Shown: positions 12,001-27,000 of the stretch, in pieces
Layout: every line of letters begins with the position of its first letter
How positions within the stretch are numbered: position 1 is the stretch's first letter
NCBI RefSeq assembly: GCF_000972845.2
Contig: NC_040016.1
Coordinates: forward strand, 743,798 to 807,797
Direction: 5' to 3'
Length of the DNA stretch: 64,000 bases
Source: Larimichthys crocea
Lineage: Eukaryota; Chordata; Actinopteri; Sciaenidae
The notes under the pieces: model-generated
Seen by the model: the letters and a program-made list of their open reading frames with translations, nothing else
What the model was told of the DNA's origin: nothing
Database searches by the model: none
Translations under genes and position numbers: made by a program

Positions 12001-15000
12001 ATATAGAAGCGAAAAACCTTCACATAGTATAAAGTCATTTTCCACCACATCACAACCAATCAACCTCTGTGGCTGTGAAGTGAAGCCAGTGCTGAAGTCC
12101 CAAACACTGCAGTTCCACGAACGTCTATAGGTTGGCTACAGAACAACTCAATCTCCATAAGCCCCCATGTTAAAATGTCAAACTTCACAACAGAAATAAA
12201 CATGTTTACAGCCTTGTACAAAAGTTTTGGTCTCCTCCGCTACAACAACTTGACCGAGGGTGAATTTCTATTTAACTTGCCTGTTCAAGTTATATTAAGG
12301 CTTAAAGTTTTGCATAATGCAGCATGGCCATTTTGATCGACAGGCGAGTGCTGTTACACGTGACTTGTTGGAGCATCCAGGCCTCATTCAGCCCGCCTCA
12401 GATCCACTCATGGTCTACGTCTTTGCCGATTTTCTAGATTAGCAGGGAGGTGGCAGAGGTGGCCAGAGTCACCACATTCTGAGCTTCACATACACTGTTT
12501 CAAAAACCTATGGGTGACATCACAATTTTATACTGTCTACAGTCATAACACACCAACAGTAGCAGTCTATTATTTTTTGTATAATTTTACTTCACTGCCT
12601 CTCTCATTAACTATCTGCTTGACATTTTGTTTGCTCCAATTCTCTTAGCAGGTCCTGTACATTATATTGATGTAATTCAATGTTTTTTCTGTGCAATAAT
12701 GTTGTCGAAACAGTTTTAAGGAATGTGTTAAATCTTCTGCAAATCTTAACCTTGATAGATCAGGTAAACATGTGTGGCCTTGACAGTGACTCTCAACAGC
12801 CTTATTAAAAAGAGTCCACCTTGAAAGACAGCGTCCCTTCATCACATAACAGTAAAGAGTTTATAAATGTCTTTAGTGTGAGTAATGACCTGATATTTTG
12901 ATTGCTGCTGTCAAATACTAGAACAATAAAGACTCAGTCAAGTTGTAATGTCAGACCTGACATGTTCATGAATCACTGTCTGTCTTTAAGTCATATTGGT
13001 TGGAGCTGGTTGGGATTTTTCCAGAATAGACTGAATTTGAACCAAGAGGTGGGAAACTGGTAAACCATATTCCCAGCAGGAATTAAGTGCTCTTCTACAC
13101 CTTACAGTACTCATTAACTTCGCAAACAAGCTATTTGGTTTCACAGACAATACCATTTAAAATTAAGTATCTGTACAAAGGAGCGACATCTTGCCTGGGG
13201 CAAGGAGATACGAAGGATTACAAGATTTCCGACAGGACTTCTCTGTATATTCCTCTGACAGATTTCAGTGTGGGAAGTCAAACATGTCTGACAAAGAAAC
13301 ATCAGTGCTTGTTAGAGAAGAAACTGTGGATTACAACATTTAAATGATCACTTCTCTGCTAATGTATTTTTCACAAAACAAGCTGAGCACATTTTTATGC
13401 ATTCAGGGAAGAGGCATGTTTCTTCCACACCACAAAACCTGATACCTTTCAAACCGAACACGAGAACAACCATCCAAACATACAACGATGTGCAGTGATG
13501 CAGGGCCGCTCTAACACAATTACCGACTTCACTAACTCCACCAAAGGGAAAAGTGAAACACTATTTCATTGCCGTAAGGACAGAGAACAGACACAGACCC
13601 CCACCTGAGACTTACACCTCCTCAATTACCTACTGCTGATTCTACAAAGCCTCAGCCATTGGAGACCTCATTTGACTTTATTACAACAGCCACGAGAGAG
13701 ATGGTGCCATTAATCAAATAGAAAAGGGAAAGAGTGAGCAGCCACCCAGGAAAGCCAAGAAATGAACTGAAATGGCTGCTTCTGCCTGAGAGAGAGTGAA
13801 CTAGCATCCATCATACCTCAAATGAAGCGCACACTGCATCAAAAGGCAGCGCTGCCATGTCAGTCAAGGTAGAGGAGCTGTGGTTTATGGCACTACTCAT
13901 TCATACCCGGAAATAAAGGCAGTTAGAGACAGGTATGTGGTAATTAGAGGCAGTGGTACTTGATTTATGTGTCTTATTATTCTTTTTGATTAATATTACA
14001 TTTCCCTCTAAAGCCTTTTCATCAACCAGAACAGAAGCTGCCGAAAAAAAAACATCTGGAAAAGTGATTTCAAAGCAAGCCAGATGAGCAAATGTGTTAA
14101 AGGGAATTCAACACTTAAAAAAGAGCATGTAAAACAGGCTTGACATCATTACATGTGTTTTCTCTGACTCTTTTCTCTCTCTTCTTGTTTGTTTACAGCC
14201 ACAAACACAGAGGCTGAAATTGAAAAAAAAAAAAAAAAAGCCTTTTTCCCTCGTTCTGTTTGGGAGCAAATGACACCTCAGGCAATTAGCATCGTAACAA
14301 TGGCAGCTAATCTTTCTAACGCGTTATTTGCCATCAATGCTGCTGAGTCCTCAAATTCGTTTGGGAGGAAAGTCAGTGCTATTTGCCAAAATAGCTGTCC
14401 CCAAATGTTTAAACAGGCTGGGCTTAGTGTGGTAGTAGTCTTTCCATTTCCATCGGTCTGCTGATTCCAAACCAAGATGACTGCAAGGTTTACATTCAAA
14501 ATATTCTGTGACCTGATAAAACAGTTAATCCCCAACAGCATTCCTGAATTTGTTAATTTAGTGCCGGAAACATCAAATTGATGGATAGCTCCAATTGAAT
14601 CCACAATGACAGAAAAAACTGCTTTCCAAACAGATGGCTCAGCTTGGAGAAAGAGTGGGCCGTGATCAATTGCTGCCTGCAGGAAGAAGAAAGAGTTTTC
14701 CTCAGAGATATTAGACACAAGGGTATCAATACTGGATGAGCTTGCATCCAGACAACAAACACTCTTTTCGCTTTAAAACAACGTGCAGAAAAAAAAAAGG
14801 GTCTGCAGGTGTCACTTAACCTGAGTCATGATCCTGCTCAGAACCAGTCCAGTCCAGCCATGTTTGGACTGACAAAAGCACTGTGTGGAAAAATGAACTC
14901 ATCAACTACACTGGCACAGCAAGGGTGCCAATGCAGAGTCAAAAAAGTTGAACCTGGCCAAACTATTATAATTTGTCATTATCCGGCATGTGCTCTCATG

Positions 15001-18000
15001 TGTGAGAGCACATTACTGGCAGATGATTTTGGAACGAACATAAGCGCTGTAGTTTTTCTGTTTATCTCACAATCATCGAGTTGAAGAATAAAATGATTGC
15101 CGACTTGATTATTTTCCAGAGTTGTACAATCTTCACTGTATTATATTGCAGTGTTTTGGTATCAGCCTTTAGACTCAAGGATCTATTTCTCAAATGGCAG
15201 TCCAAGATCACATTTCATTTTCTCAACAGTCGCATCATTCGCATCGAAAAAAAATGTCCACTCCATTTTCATTCTGAACGCCTCCTTACAGTATTAGAGA
15301 CCAAATAACTGATGCAGACAGCAGCTCTGTTTTAACACTGGTGTCTTCCTGTGATGCATTACCAACTGGGCGAAGTGCGCAAACATCAGGGTCTCAGGGG
15401 CCACAAGGGCCACGTATTATTCATTTAATTTGGGATCATTTTAATTGCAAATTAAAATTGTTTGTTTTTATTCAATTAACTATAAGCATGTTCCCTTGTG
15501 GGTTAATTAGGCCATATCTAAACTCTGGGCTTTATGCGGATGGATCGGACTGACCCTTACAAAGATCGGTGGATTATGAAATTTACATAACAAATGCCTG
15601 CAGCTACTGAGGGTGTCTTTTTCCATCTCAGCTCCAAACCCTGCTAAACCCTCTTAGAGTTATTTTTGAACTGCATGAAAAGATCAGACAGTGACAGTGA
15701 CAGGTAAGCTACCAGGGCTCCCCCCAAAAATTAAAGATAAAACATGATAACACTGTTAAAAACACAGAATCATATAAGGTTTATAGTAATAGAGCAAATA
15801 GTTCAATCAATGCTGAGCAAGTTATAATTTTGATATTCTGCCATACATAACTAGTTGTTCTTTAACATTTAATGAAGAGTTTGTTTGTCATCACAGATGC
15901 TATCCTAATACTGCTTGTAGTTAATCATCATCTAAATGCAACCAACAGACTACAGGGACAGCAATGTGTGAAAATGCATAATATATCTCTTGTTATTAGG
16001 GTTGCTTGTTTAAATGAGGTTCGAGTAAAATCTGCTCTGAGGTAAATGAATCAAACTCTAGGGCAAGAAAACAAATTAAACTGAGCAACCGCACAGAAAA
16101 CTCTTATTATCGTTGCTATCTTTCCTGATCAACTGTTCAATTTCTTTCACAGAAGAGGAAATGTGTTTGGGGTTTCTTTATACCTTCTTATCACACTGCC
16201 TTCATTTATTTTTTCAAATTAGTTTTATCGGCTTATTTTTTTCAAATATTCTCGTGAAAAACAAACAATTGCTCCAAGGTATCTTTTTTTCCTGCTATTG
16301 CCACACAGATACTAAATTAGCATGGTAGATAACAGGTTTCAACCCTGTCAGTTACTCTTGCCTCTTAGAAAAAACAGGTTTCAACCCTGTCAGTTACTCT
16401 TGCCTCTTAGAAAAGGTAAAGAACATAGACCTTAATGTAGAGGGGGATCAGTCACCAGGGGTTTTATTTTTCTTGCTACTTTTAATACATAATGGGTTAA
16501 ATATGTCTGGTTAAGGCTCATATTGAATGAACCACTTTGAACATTGCATAAACGATATGAAAACAGTGCTGGAAGGTGACGTGTAATTCGGATTTAAAAT
16601 ACATTATAGCATCTGCTACATCTTCCCAGTGTCAAATCACTTCATAACATTGTGTGCAGCTGCCTTCAGCTTCTATGTGTAACATTAATGTTTTTTTTAA
16701 CCTATATGATAAGAACAAGAGTGTACCAGCTATCCCAGCTATCAAACACTGTGCTCAAGTGAGACATTGAAGCTTCTTTTAAAAATAACCAACAAAAGAG
16801 GTTATTTGTGTTAACGTCAGCTGAGCCACTCTTACATTTGCAATTTTGTCAAAAGCTCTTCAGTTATGCTGATCCAGGACCTCTAGATGTTTGATATGCT
16901 ACGCTTATCTGTTTTTGAACAGAGTATCTGTGGCTCAGGTGGGAAGTTTGTTTAAGTAGTTAGAAAGGTAATTAAAAGAGGAAATGCGAGGGAGAGTATA
17001 ATTTATCACAATGTTGACTTTTTTTGACAAAACTTTAACCTATGGGATTGTAATGACCTTATATAACTTTTTTATAACCTTTTCACAGTATAAGAAAATC
17101 TATCTATAGCTATAGCTATCATAAAGAATTATAGTGTCAGAAGTAAAAAACAACTCACCATGCCCACTATACTACCACATGAACACTTTTCTGACAATCA
17201 TGAAACTATTATTAAATGCATAAGATCCTCTATAAAGCATTGTTCAAACATTTTATCTTTTGATTTTAGCTTGCTATCAGAGAGGTTCCTGGATCAAGCT
17301 GATGATGTTCCTGAGGGGTGAACTCCTCTCTGGCACATTTCCATGGAGCCCATCACCCCTGAACCATCCGTTTCACTTCACCTAGTCCCTCAAAGACGAG
17401 CCGTCACTTTTCATCACAGCATCAAAGACTTCCCTGTCAGTTGTAAAGCAGAAGCTGGAGGGAGTAGTGGAAAATATTTCCTCCCTCTTTTGTTTCTTCC
17501 CACCATTCCTTCCTTCCTTCCTTCCTTCCTTCCTTCCTTCCTTCAAGGAAATGCTGGTTTACCTTAACTTTAAAGATTACAGCACTGACTAATTTATGAA
17601 AAAAGCAGCTAGAAACAAAAAAAAAAATTACAATTGTCCTCTAAACCCATGGCCCCCATCTGACTGTTCTGTAGTCTAGCCCAAAAGCTTTACATTATCA
17701 CACAGCACATGATACAGTTTTTAATTATAACAGCGGCAGATTCACCTCTCAAACTCTTTGAAACATTGGTGTTGCTATGAGTAATTATATTAGATAACAT
17801 TAGCTGCATCTCTGGCTCAGTTTTCAATATTTATTTAATATAGTAATATTGATTTATTCATTTAGTTAAAAAAAACAATAACCTGTAAAAAAAGATTTTG
17901 TAGCATGCATTGAATTTCTGTATAGATGATTTCAAGCATCTACCTTCTGTCATCCCACAAACTATAATGTAGTCATTGAACAGTGTTAACCAGGCATTTC

Positions 18001-21000
18001 TTCCTAGAAATGAGGGTCACAGTTGTTTTTTTCTTTTTTAGGCTTTTCTGGGCACAAGCTAATTATTATGCACCACACTGTTTGTTTACATTGTTGTCGG
18101 TCCCTAGTATCTCCTTCCTTTTTCGCCTGTCATGAAAAGACAACTACGATTGATTAGGGAGCAACGAGTAGTCTGTCATGTCTTTCAGTCAAGTCATGGC
18201 AATAATATATTACTCTGTAATTGCAGTGACCATTGTAACAGACAAAATATCATACAGTCTGAATGTGACATTCTACTTTTGCTCTTGTGTTTTCTTACAA
18301 GAGCTCCATGCATGTTACTATGACATGTGGAGAAAGCCAAAGTTTCACAGGCTACCATCCCTAGTTAGATTTGCTGGGCTATGATTAGGTAAACTCTGCT
18401 AGGGGGGAGGATTTAGTGAATGGTCAATTGGGTGAGTGTGGGTGCAAAAGTGAGTTTTAAAAGCACAAAATCCCAGAAACTCATTCATCAACGTTTGAGT
18501 AATAAATGACCCAACTTTGTCAACCTCCTACAAATTCTATTATTTTAATTTTTACAAGCCCATACAAAGACATGTAATACCCTTAAAGAGAAACTTTGTA
18601 TTGTTGGCAAACAAACTCTGTTTAACTTCCCTCTTCTCTATGTTTCCAGCACCCATAGCACTCATTTGCCAGCAAAAGCCAGTTCGTCTGCTCAATTTTA
18701 GTGCTGTTGTTAAAAAAAAAATGTATGCCCACCTCCACAGACAGTTGGATACAAATCAAAACATCCTGTCCAGGCAGAAGGCAAAATAATTTTAATAGTG
18801 TACTGCTGGAATCAGAGTATAATGCAGAGGAATTACAGCAGAGAAAGACGCTGCAGAGCAGTCAAGTACCACCATCCAATGAGCGTTGCAATAAATGTGC
18901 ACCAAAGGAAAGAGAGGTTGGGCCACTGTGATGCAGTGAACTTTACTGGGGCCATTTTCTTTCATTTAAAAGAAGTTTCTGAATCTACAGAGGAAAGGGC
19001 GTAAGCGTAATGTTTTCCACAATAAATCTGGAAAAAACAACCAAAGCCGATGGGGATTAGATGAATGTCTGAGCATCGAGTAAGTACAATAGCAACAGTG
19101 TTTTTTTTTTTACAAACACAGCAACAGTGTGAATACATACAACACGTGTTTTAAACTAGCTTAGCACATACACTAACCCAGTTTGTAATACAGCAATGCT
19201 ATCAAAGTTCAGCCTGACGCCAGTAGACCGGCTGCTCAGCCTGGGAGTGACCTTGAAAAAAAACATCTAATCCATTCTGGTTGTTGTAGATTTTCTACCT
19301 TTTGAGTGAAAGGGAATAATAGTTTTTCCTCTGGTGATGTAGCATTTAAAAACATTTATATATAAAAAATCATATAATACCCCTTTAAGCTGAAGATATC
19401 TAGTGACTTGTCTTGATTCTAACCTTGTGACCTAGTTGCAGAGAGCTATATGTATCCCCTTTTCCCTTTATCAAAGATCTGCAGCAACAATATTCAATAT
19501 CGACCTCCCAGAAGACAGACAGGCAGTTGCAGCCTTAGAAAAAACCATCAGCTGCGACCTTAAAAAGAGACAGATAGAGTGGAGTGGAAGGAGAGGAAGA
19601 GGTTAGGTACTCATGTGGAAAAGGAGCCTCGCAGTAGTAATTACGCTCTTGCCCATTATTCTTTTCTGACCACCAAAATCCCCCCCAAGGAAATAAGTCT
19701 TATATCTAATATTTACTGTATGATCTTTGTCTCAAAGAAAACCTGTTTCTGCAGTGCAGCTTTTTCCCAGCACAGACATTACTCTTGTGACAGTGACTAG
19801 GCCACCAATGAAGGCTTCCCCTGAGAGCGCGCAAACCACCACTGCCACTGAATCCAGTGGAATGTAGTCTAATCAGAGAGGGAGTCACGAGTCTGTCAGT
19901 GTGTTTGAGTGAGAGATAGAGGGTGAGGGTGAGAGCAAGAAAGATACATGACAGAGTAAAACAAAGAGGGATAGGTGAGGGGATTGTGTTTAGAAGCTAT
20001 GAATAGCCTCTCTCAAAGCCTGAGCAGAGGAGCACAGATCGAATGCATTTGTCTGTGATGATTGCGTGTGTGTGTGTGTGTGTGCACGTCTGAGTGTACG
20101 CATGTGTTGGCAGACAGAAGTCTCTTTGTGAAAGTAATGCCACTGAAGAGACTTGATTTATCACTCTGTGTTAGAGAACGAAGAAAGCAGAGAGGGAGGC
20201 GGTATGACAGCTTTATCAGTCCACTGTTCCAGACCTCCATTAGCACACCGTGCCAGAGGAGGGAAACACAGATGGATGTCTGTGTGTATCTTTAGAAAAT
20301 TTCAGGGATGAATCCTACCAGACTGGATTGTAATGTCCACATACTGATACTCACAGTTGCTCTCGCCGTGTATTCCTCACATTTCCTTTCACTTCATTCA
20401 TTCAGCCTTATATAATTTTCATGTTAGCTGATTTAATGCTGGAACAGGAAGGTGTTTTCTGTTAGCAGCAAATGACATATCTGTCCCAACCACTTCACTT
20501 CTAGTCGACACAGAGGCGCCTGTAGTAATTGTGTGTTAGCCCACTCATAGTCGCAGGAAGTATGGGTGCTTAAAGGGCTGCAGCTCCCCTTGAAACCAGG
20601 CATTATAAAAAAAACATCAAATGATAAAAAGGTGCAATGCATATTTAGAGAGAGAGAGAGAGAGAAGGTGACTATGTTGACATGATATAAAAAACTCTTT
20701 GATCATAAAATCTGATGTCACTGTGGTTTATCAGTGAAGTTTGTGAACTGCACTGCAGACTGTGAGACAGATCGATTTGCATTATATACACTCATCTCCT
20801 CTATGAAACGTCTCTATCTTCACTGTGCTGCACTATTATAAACTGTGATGAACTGTCCATGGCCAATCTCCTTGCAGTTCTCTTTCATTACTTCCATGTT
20901 GTTGTCTGTGTAGTTACTGTGGCTGCTGTGACAGTACACATACAGTATGCTTGTGCTCAAGTTTGCTGTAATGTAAACATTCTCAAATTGATGTTCATAA

Positions 21001-24000
21001 CTATCATAGTCATTCAGATAACACAAAATGCATTGTATAGATTGACCTTGTCTCAGAGCCCTCAACTGTGGCAGGCTGTGACAGGAGTTTTTATTTATGC
21101 AAAAACAACATGAATACATAAACCTGCATAGCTGTGATGATGTCATCTATGCAGGCTGCACTTTTGTGCCCATTTTTCACTCATTACTTCTCATGAATGA
21201 AGATTAGCTATGACGAATGATGCTAGTCCTATTCTCTCATATAAAACTATGATTCAGCAACTTTTTCTCTAATGGGGGAAACAAACTAACCTTTTGAACT
21301 GAACTGCTGAACAAATCTGAGATATGGGCAGCGAGGGGACCAAGCTGTACCAGCTCTTCATAAATTCATTTATAAGTTTAGTCACTTAGTGACTACTAGC
21401 TTGTATGTAACATTTTCAAGCCTAGCCGTTACAGATAATGGATGCACAGTTTACATTAATATTAAACAGCATTTTGATCTGAAGAGGCAGGTCATATGTC
21501 GACCATATTCCATGCTGCCTCATGTTGCCTTTCAATATATAGGAAAGCTAGTTTTGCCACTCAGGTCAGTTATATCTGGTAGTAGGTTGGCGTAAATATT
21601 ATATATATATATCTATCTATATATCTATCTATATATATATATATATATATATAATAACTACTGATAACTTCCTGTGAACTAAGCCTTGTCGCTATGGTAG
21701 CACCAGTTTCAAAGCATATGCTTACCACAAAGCAACACCAGCTATCTGCACTTTGAAACTGCCCCTGCACCTGTTACAAGCCAAATAATTCAACCATGAA
21801 GGCAGCCAACAACATGAAATCCACAGATCACAAAGCTTAAAAAAATGAATTCTCATAAACAGAACAAAATGTCATTTTGAGGAGCTAAAAATACATGAGC
21901 CCTATCACACAAATGTCACTCAGAGAGGATGCCAACTACAGCTACCTAACTACAGCTTTTCTGTTTTTTTCTTTCTTATTTTTTATCCAGGACCTGTGTA
22001 CGTGTGCATCTGCATACCCTAGATAGGCACAGCAGAGCATGGCTCACTCAAAGCTTTTGTTGCATATATCTGGTACCCATACCAACAGAAAGAGATATGT
22101 GGTTTTATGACAGATGAGGTGAGGGGGGAATAGAGAGAGCAGAGATGAGAAGCAGAAAATGGAAAAAGATGAGTGTAAAAAAATAGACACAGTCAGACAG
22201 ACACACCTGGCCTGCAGGGAGAATCAAATTGTGAATTTTTTAAAATCTGCTGAAAAAGCCGAGACAGATATGGTGAATGAAAAGCCTGCTCCCCAACATC
22301 TGTCACTAAGCTGCTCTTGAGCAAGGCACTTAAGCCCCTGCCACTAGCAGGACTGTTCAGTGACTAAGGAGTGTGATTGGGATGCATGACTCACAGGTGT
22401 CCATGTGTATTACTGCATCTGTATGCATAATGATGCAGTGTTTTGCTGAAGCAGGTAGACTGAGAGGGGTGAAAAAACACTGGCCAAGAAGTCTCAAAAA
22501 CCCACAGCTGTACTGTAGGTCTGAACTGAATCTTACAGAATATAGAACATATTATTCTGACGTAAGTGGATCTCAAGCTCAAGCCTTTAATTAAAATAAG
22601 GTCTGAGGGAATTGAGGATGGCAGAGGGGAGAAGCTCAAATGATGAAGGCTGCAATGATGGAAATGACTTCCGGAGTCCAGGGTCTTGACAATAAAATAG
22701 AAATATATGAACTAAACATGTGGCACCATTATAATTGTGTTTTAAATTCAGTGCAAATATTCATAGCATTCTGGATAGTAGATACAGTATAGTCTACTGT
22801 TAAAGGTCAGGTTCAGATGCGTCTCCTCTTTGTTATTCTGTTTCTCACCTTCTCTGACCACATGAGCTCAAACACGTCGCCAACACATGTAGCAACACTA
22901 CATGAGGGAAACTGAGGCATGGCTGGAGGCCATATTTGCAGCCTCCGCTCCCAGTGTGACTTCTCAGCAGCTCAGGATGTTGCAGATTTCACAATTATCT
23001 AAGCGGCCCAAAATTTAACACTCTAAATATGTGATAGTTGCTTAAATTTTTGTTGTGCTACTTCATGAACAATTTAAGCTATTCCATTTCCAGTATAAAT
23101 GTTGAGGGAAAATATTTTAATAATGTGCAATTAAAGAGTTTGGAAGAAAAATGCTGTGAAAGCCACAGAAGCATCAGACCTACTTGCCTTGTGTTTTTTA
23201 CAGAAGGTGATCTTGGAAAAAGCTTACATAAAGCTGCAAACAATAATCATACATGTTGAAAGCATTTTATTTTATTGCACTTACCCTGGCGAGCGGCAGC
23301 ATTCCAGCCCTGAACACAAATCTGTGTAGTATGTTGGATTGGCCAGCGCTTATGAAAAATCCCTTCAAATTTCAAGCATTTTTATGCTGCAGTACAGCTG
23401 AGAAAGGAGGCATGCATTATTTATCGAGGGACTAAGGGATGTCAGTCGTGCCATAGTACGTGTCTTTACTCATAGGCAGAATATTAAAAACACATCTCAA
23501 TATAATGTAGTCTAGTACAACATTACCAGTAAATATGACCACAATGCAAAGCAAAAACTGATTACAGGCAACATGAAAGTAGACTTTATGGCAGAACAGT
23601 TGTATTAGATTGGATTAGGTTTTATAGATGTACTTAATAAATCACATCTGGTGTTATCCAGCATTGCAGATATTGTTGGTTTTTATGTGCCAAGGTTTTG
23701 CCAGAGAGGTCCGTGATTTACGAGATATTGTTTCCAGAAAGTAATTTTAAAGATATTGTGCTTCAAGGACCACAAACAAACCCCCAGTCACCTCCATTGT
23801 CTTGGTTGCAGCACAAGTGTAAGAGTTTGCAAAACCAATCTGCCACCAATTTTAGTGAACTGACCCTTTAAATCCTGTTTTTGATCTCTAATGTGTGCAA
23901 CACTGAGCTATCCATAACAGTTAGCTACAAAACAACTGACAGTGATAATCCTTGTACACACTGTAAATAGAATACTATCCCTTCTCCTACAGTATCTGTC

Positions 24001-27000
24001 ACTTCATCCAGGAGCGCCTGGGGCCACGTGTTGGAGATGGGGAGGCTATAGTGTCAAGCTTGGTTTGTCATCATACCAAACTGGATATCTTGCCTCTCCG
24101 CACACGCCTCTATTCACATTCAGAAATCATTTCCTTCCATTTCGCGACTGTGCTTTAGAAATCTACACCGACATTGAGGGAATATCAGAACGCTAAAAGG
24201 CTGTTTGAAACACACCTCCTCATTGACCTCCCCAAAGATTTTTCTGCAGTCTTCCCTGTATTTTAGATCATGACACCGTTTGGACTGAAGTGCTAAGAGA
24301 ATATTCTGTCTTCTGTACATGATGCAACACAGCAATCAAGGGTTACATAATCCATTGTCTGAACCAGTAATGTCAAATTATCTTTGATAAAATGTAGCCA
24401 ATAATTTGTGGTTAGTCCAATACCATTTCACTGGCATATACAGGTAGTGCATAAACAAAATCACGTATTTAGTTGGAAAAAGCTATAACCACAGTGCTAG
24501 AGAAAGGCAGATCTGCAGTCTGAATGTTTGAGTTGGAGTAATGCTGTGAAGAAAGGTAAAGTGAATAACAATAATTCTTCTCTGCCCATGAGTGAGCCAT
24601 TTAACCCTCATCTCCTGCTGTGGAGCTGCTCCTTGTGCGTTTGTTGAACACTGTGCTGTTCATGGTCATCTCCACGGTGTTAACTGAGCAGGTACAGGGA
24701 GTTCTTTGCAGGAAAAGTGTGTGTACACAGTTGAACCACCGCAAATAAATAAAAGCAATAAAATAACAATATTTCTTGCTTGTCTTTGCTCAGGGTTTGG
24801 GGCAGTGATGGGTAACACTGAATATCTTTCCTCAAGTAAAAGTACAAATACTCTGATCAAAAAAAGCTCATGTAAAAACAAAAATTACTAACTGACAAAT
24901 CAAAAAAATATGAATGTACTTGGTCAATAAACTTGAGTACAAACAGTTAAAGGCTTCTTACATCTGTCTCCTGCTGAGATCTTTGATCTATTTTATAAGT
25001 TGGATCCCAGAAACTGACGTAATGTAATGTAATAAAAGGTTATCAAACAAGTCAAACATTTCACTAAATACATTATTAATAATACTGAGTTAAAGTCTAT
25101 GTAAAGGAAATTCTGAGATTTCTTTCAATACGCATTAAATATGTTGGAAAATAGTTGCTAAAAATGTGAAAAGACTTTGAACGATACATTACTGAAATGT
25201 GGAGTTAGAGGTTAAAACAGTTTTTCATCAGTTTTCAGTCCAGGATTTTTTTGGGCAGTCATAAAGCGTGGCTCAATGACACACTGAAGCCACCCTGAGC
25301 ATACCCCATGCACCCCGAGCAGAGAGACTAAGATTAATTCATCTCGCTCAAAGTGTTTCAAAGTTAGTCATGTCATTTTCTGAACTCATCTGAAACGTTT
25401 CAGTCGCTTCAAAATTGCTGTTGACTGCTCACACAGTCCTGGAGCTGAGAATTCATTTTTACCCAATTTTACCTAATTTCATAAACTTGTCGATATTTTT
25501 AATCATTCAAATTCAGCTGGGTGGTTAATAACACTTTCTTCTTTGGTCTGACAAACTCAGAACACATATTCATTCTTACTTTACACAGAAAGCTTAATTT
25601 CTTCAAACTAGTTGATGAAAGTAAAACTAGATTTAATTCTACACTCTAAGCTGTTTTGAACTCCTATATTTATGGAAGCCCTAAAGGGTCATACATACAT
25701 ACATTTTATTCCAACCGTTTTCCCACGATAACAAGATACTTTTCATCCGTTTTCCCGTGATAACGAGATATTTAATTCGAGATCTCGAGAAAACAAAACG
25801 TTAGTCTAGTGTATTAAATCACTGCAGGAAACATAATTTAGTGTAGCAATGTCAGAGGAGCAGGAGAACATCGATCACTGCATCACATATCTCTTCAATC
25901 AAGGCCTGAAATAGCTTTATGCCTTGCTATAGATAATGTACACATTCGTGTGTAATCTGAGAAGACGGCTAGCAAGGCTTCAGCTTTATCGGAGGCGCGA
26001 TCTAACTGAGCCTGATGTCGTCATAAATACCCTGAAAATTAAAACTGACTATCTGTATTTCAAACTCAGTAATTGTTTGAAATGTTTTGAGCTTTGAGAC
26101 AAAACAAGAACAAATACAAAATGCACTAAAGGTGTCTCCTGCTCCTCTGACATTGCTACACTAAATGATGTTTCCTGCAATGATTTAATACACTAGACTA
26201 TCGTTTTGTTTTCTCGAGATCTCGAATTAATTATCTCGTTATCACGGGAAAACGGGTGGAATAAAATGTATGTATGTATGACCCTTTAGGGCTTCCATAT
26301 GTATATTAGTCTTCACACCTATTTAATTTATTGTCTGTTTCCCTAGCATAACATTTCTCATTTTAATCTTTACATTGGAAACAATGGCCATTAAACACAT
26401 TGAGCTCCAACCATTTCAGCTAGCTATTCAATTGCAGCTAACTTTTGTGATAAAACTATATGCATGTAGTTATACTTGTAATATAATATAATATATACTT
26501 GTATATATACTAAGTACTAGTATATACTAAGTACTTAGTATATAAGTACATGTAGTAGTATATTATATATCATTACACAACTCAAGTAGTTTTCTTATCC
26601 TCACCTGTCTCTCTCTAGTCAGCTGTTACATGTGCGTGGAAGGCTAAGTCTTACCCTCAGCTAAGTGCAAATATGTTTTCCATATTCATCCTGTTAGTTT
26701 ATTGAGTTAACATTTGCTAATCAACACTAATCTGTGCAGATGAGGCCACTGGGAATGTCATTGGTTTTGCAGATATTTAATTAATTAAATATTTGGCACA
26801 AGTTCAAGTTGAATCAACAGCTAGAAGTCTAAATGTAAATGTATTATTCCATGTATAAGTTTCACACAAGTAGTACACTCTTGCAGAACTGTTGTACTGG
26901 ATTGCATTCAGGTTTGTGTTAATGATGTTCTGTCTGTGACCTGTGGATATCAGATGTTCAGCAAATTACTGATCGACCTCAGCATGGAGCAAAACTGCCA

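Noticed and set aside
24160..24290. Possible LINE C-terminal peptide ([13 protein letters not shown])
   Set aside because: Only one short block resembles the FKxxLKTHL motif and no adjoining LINE sequence supports it.
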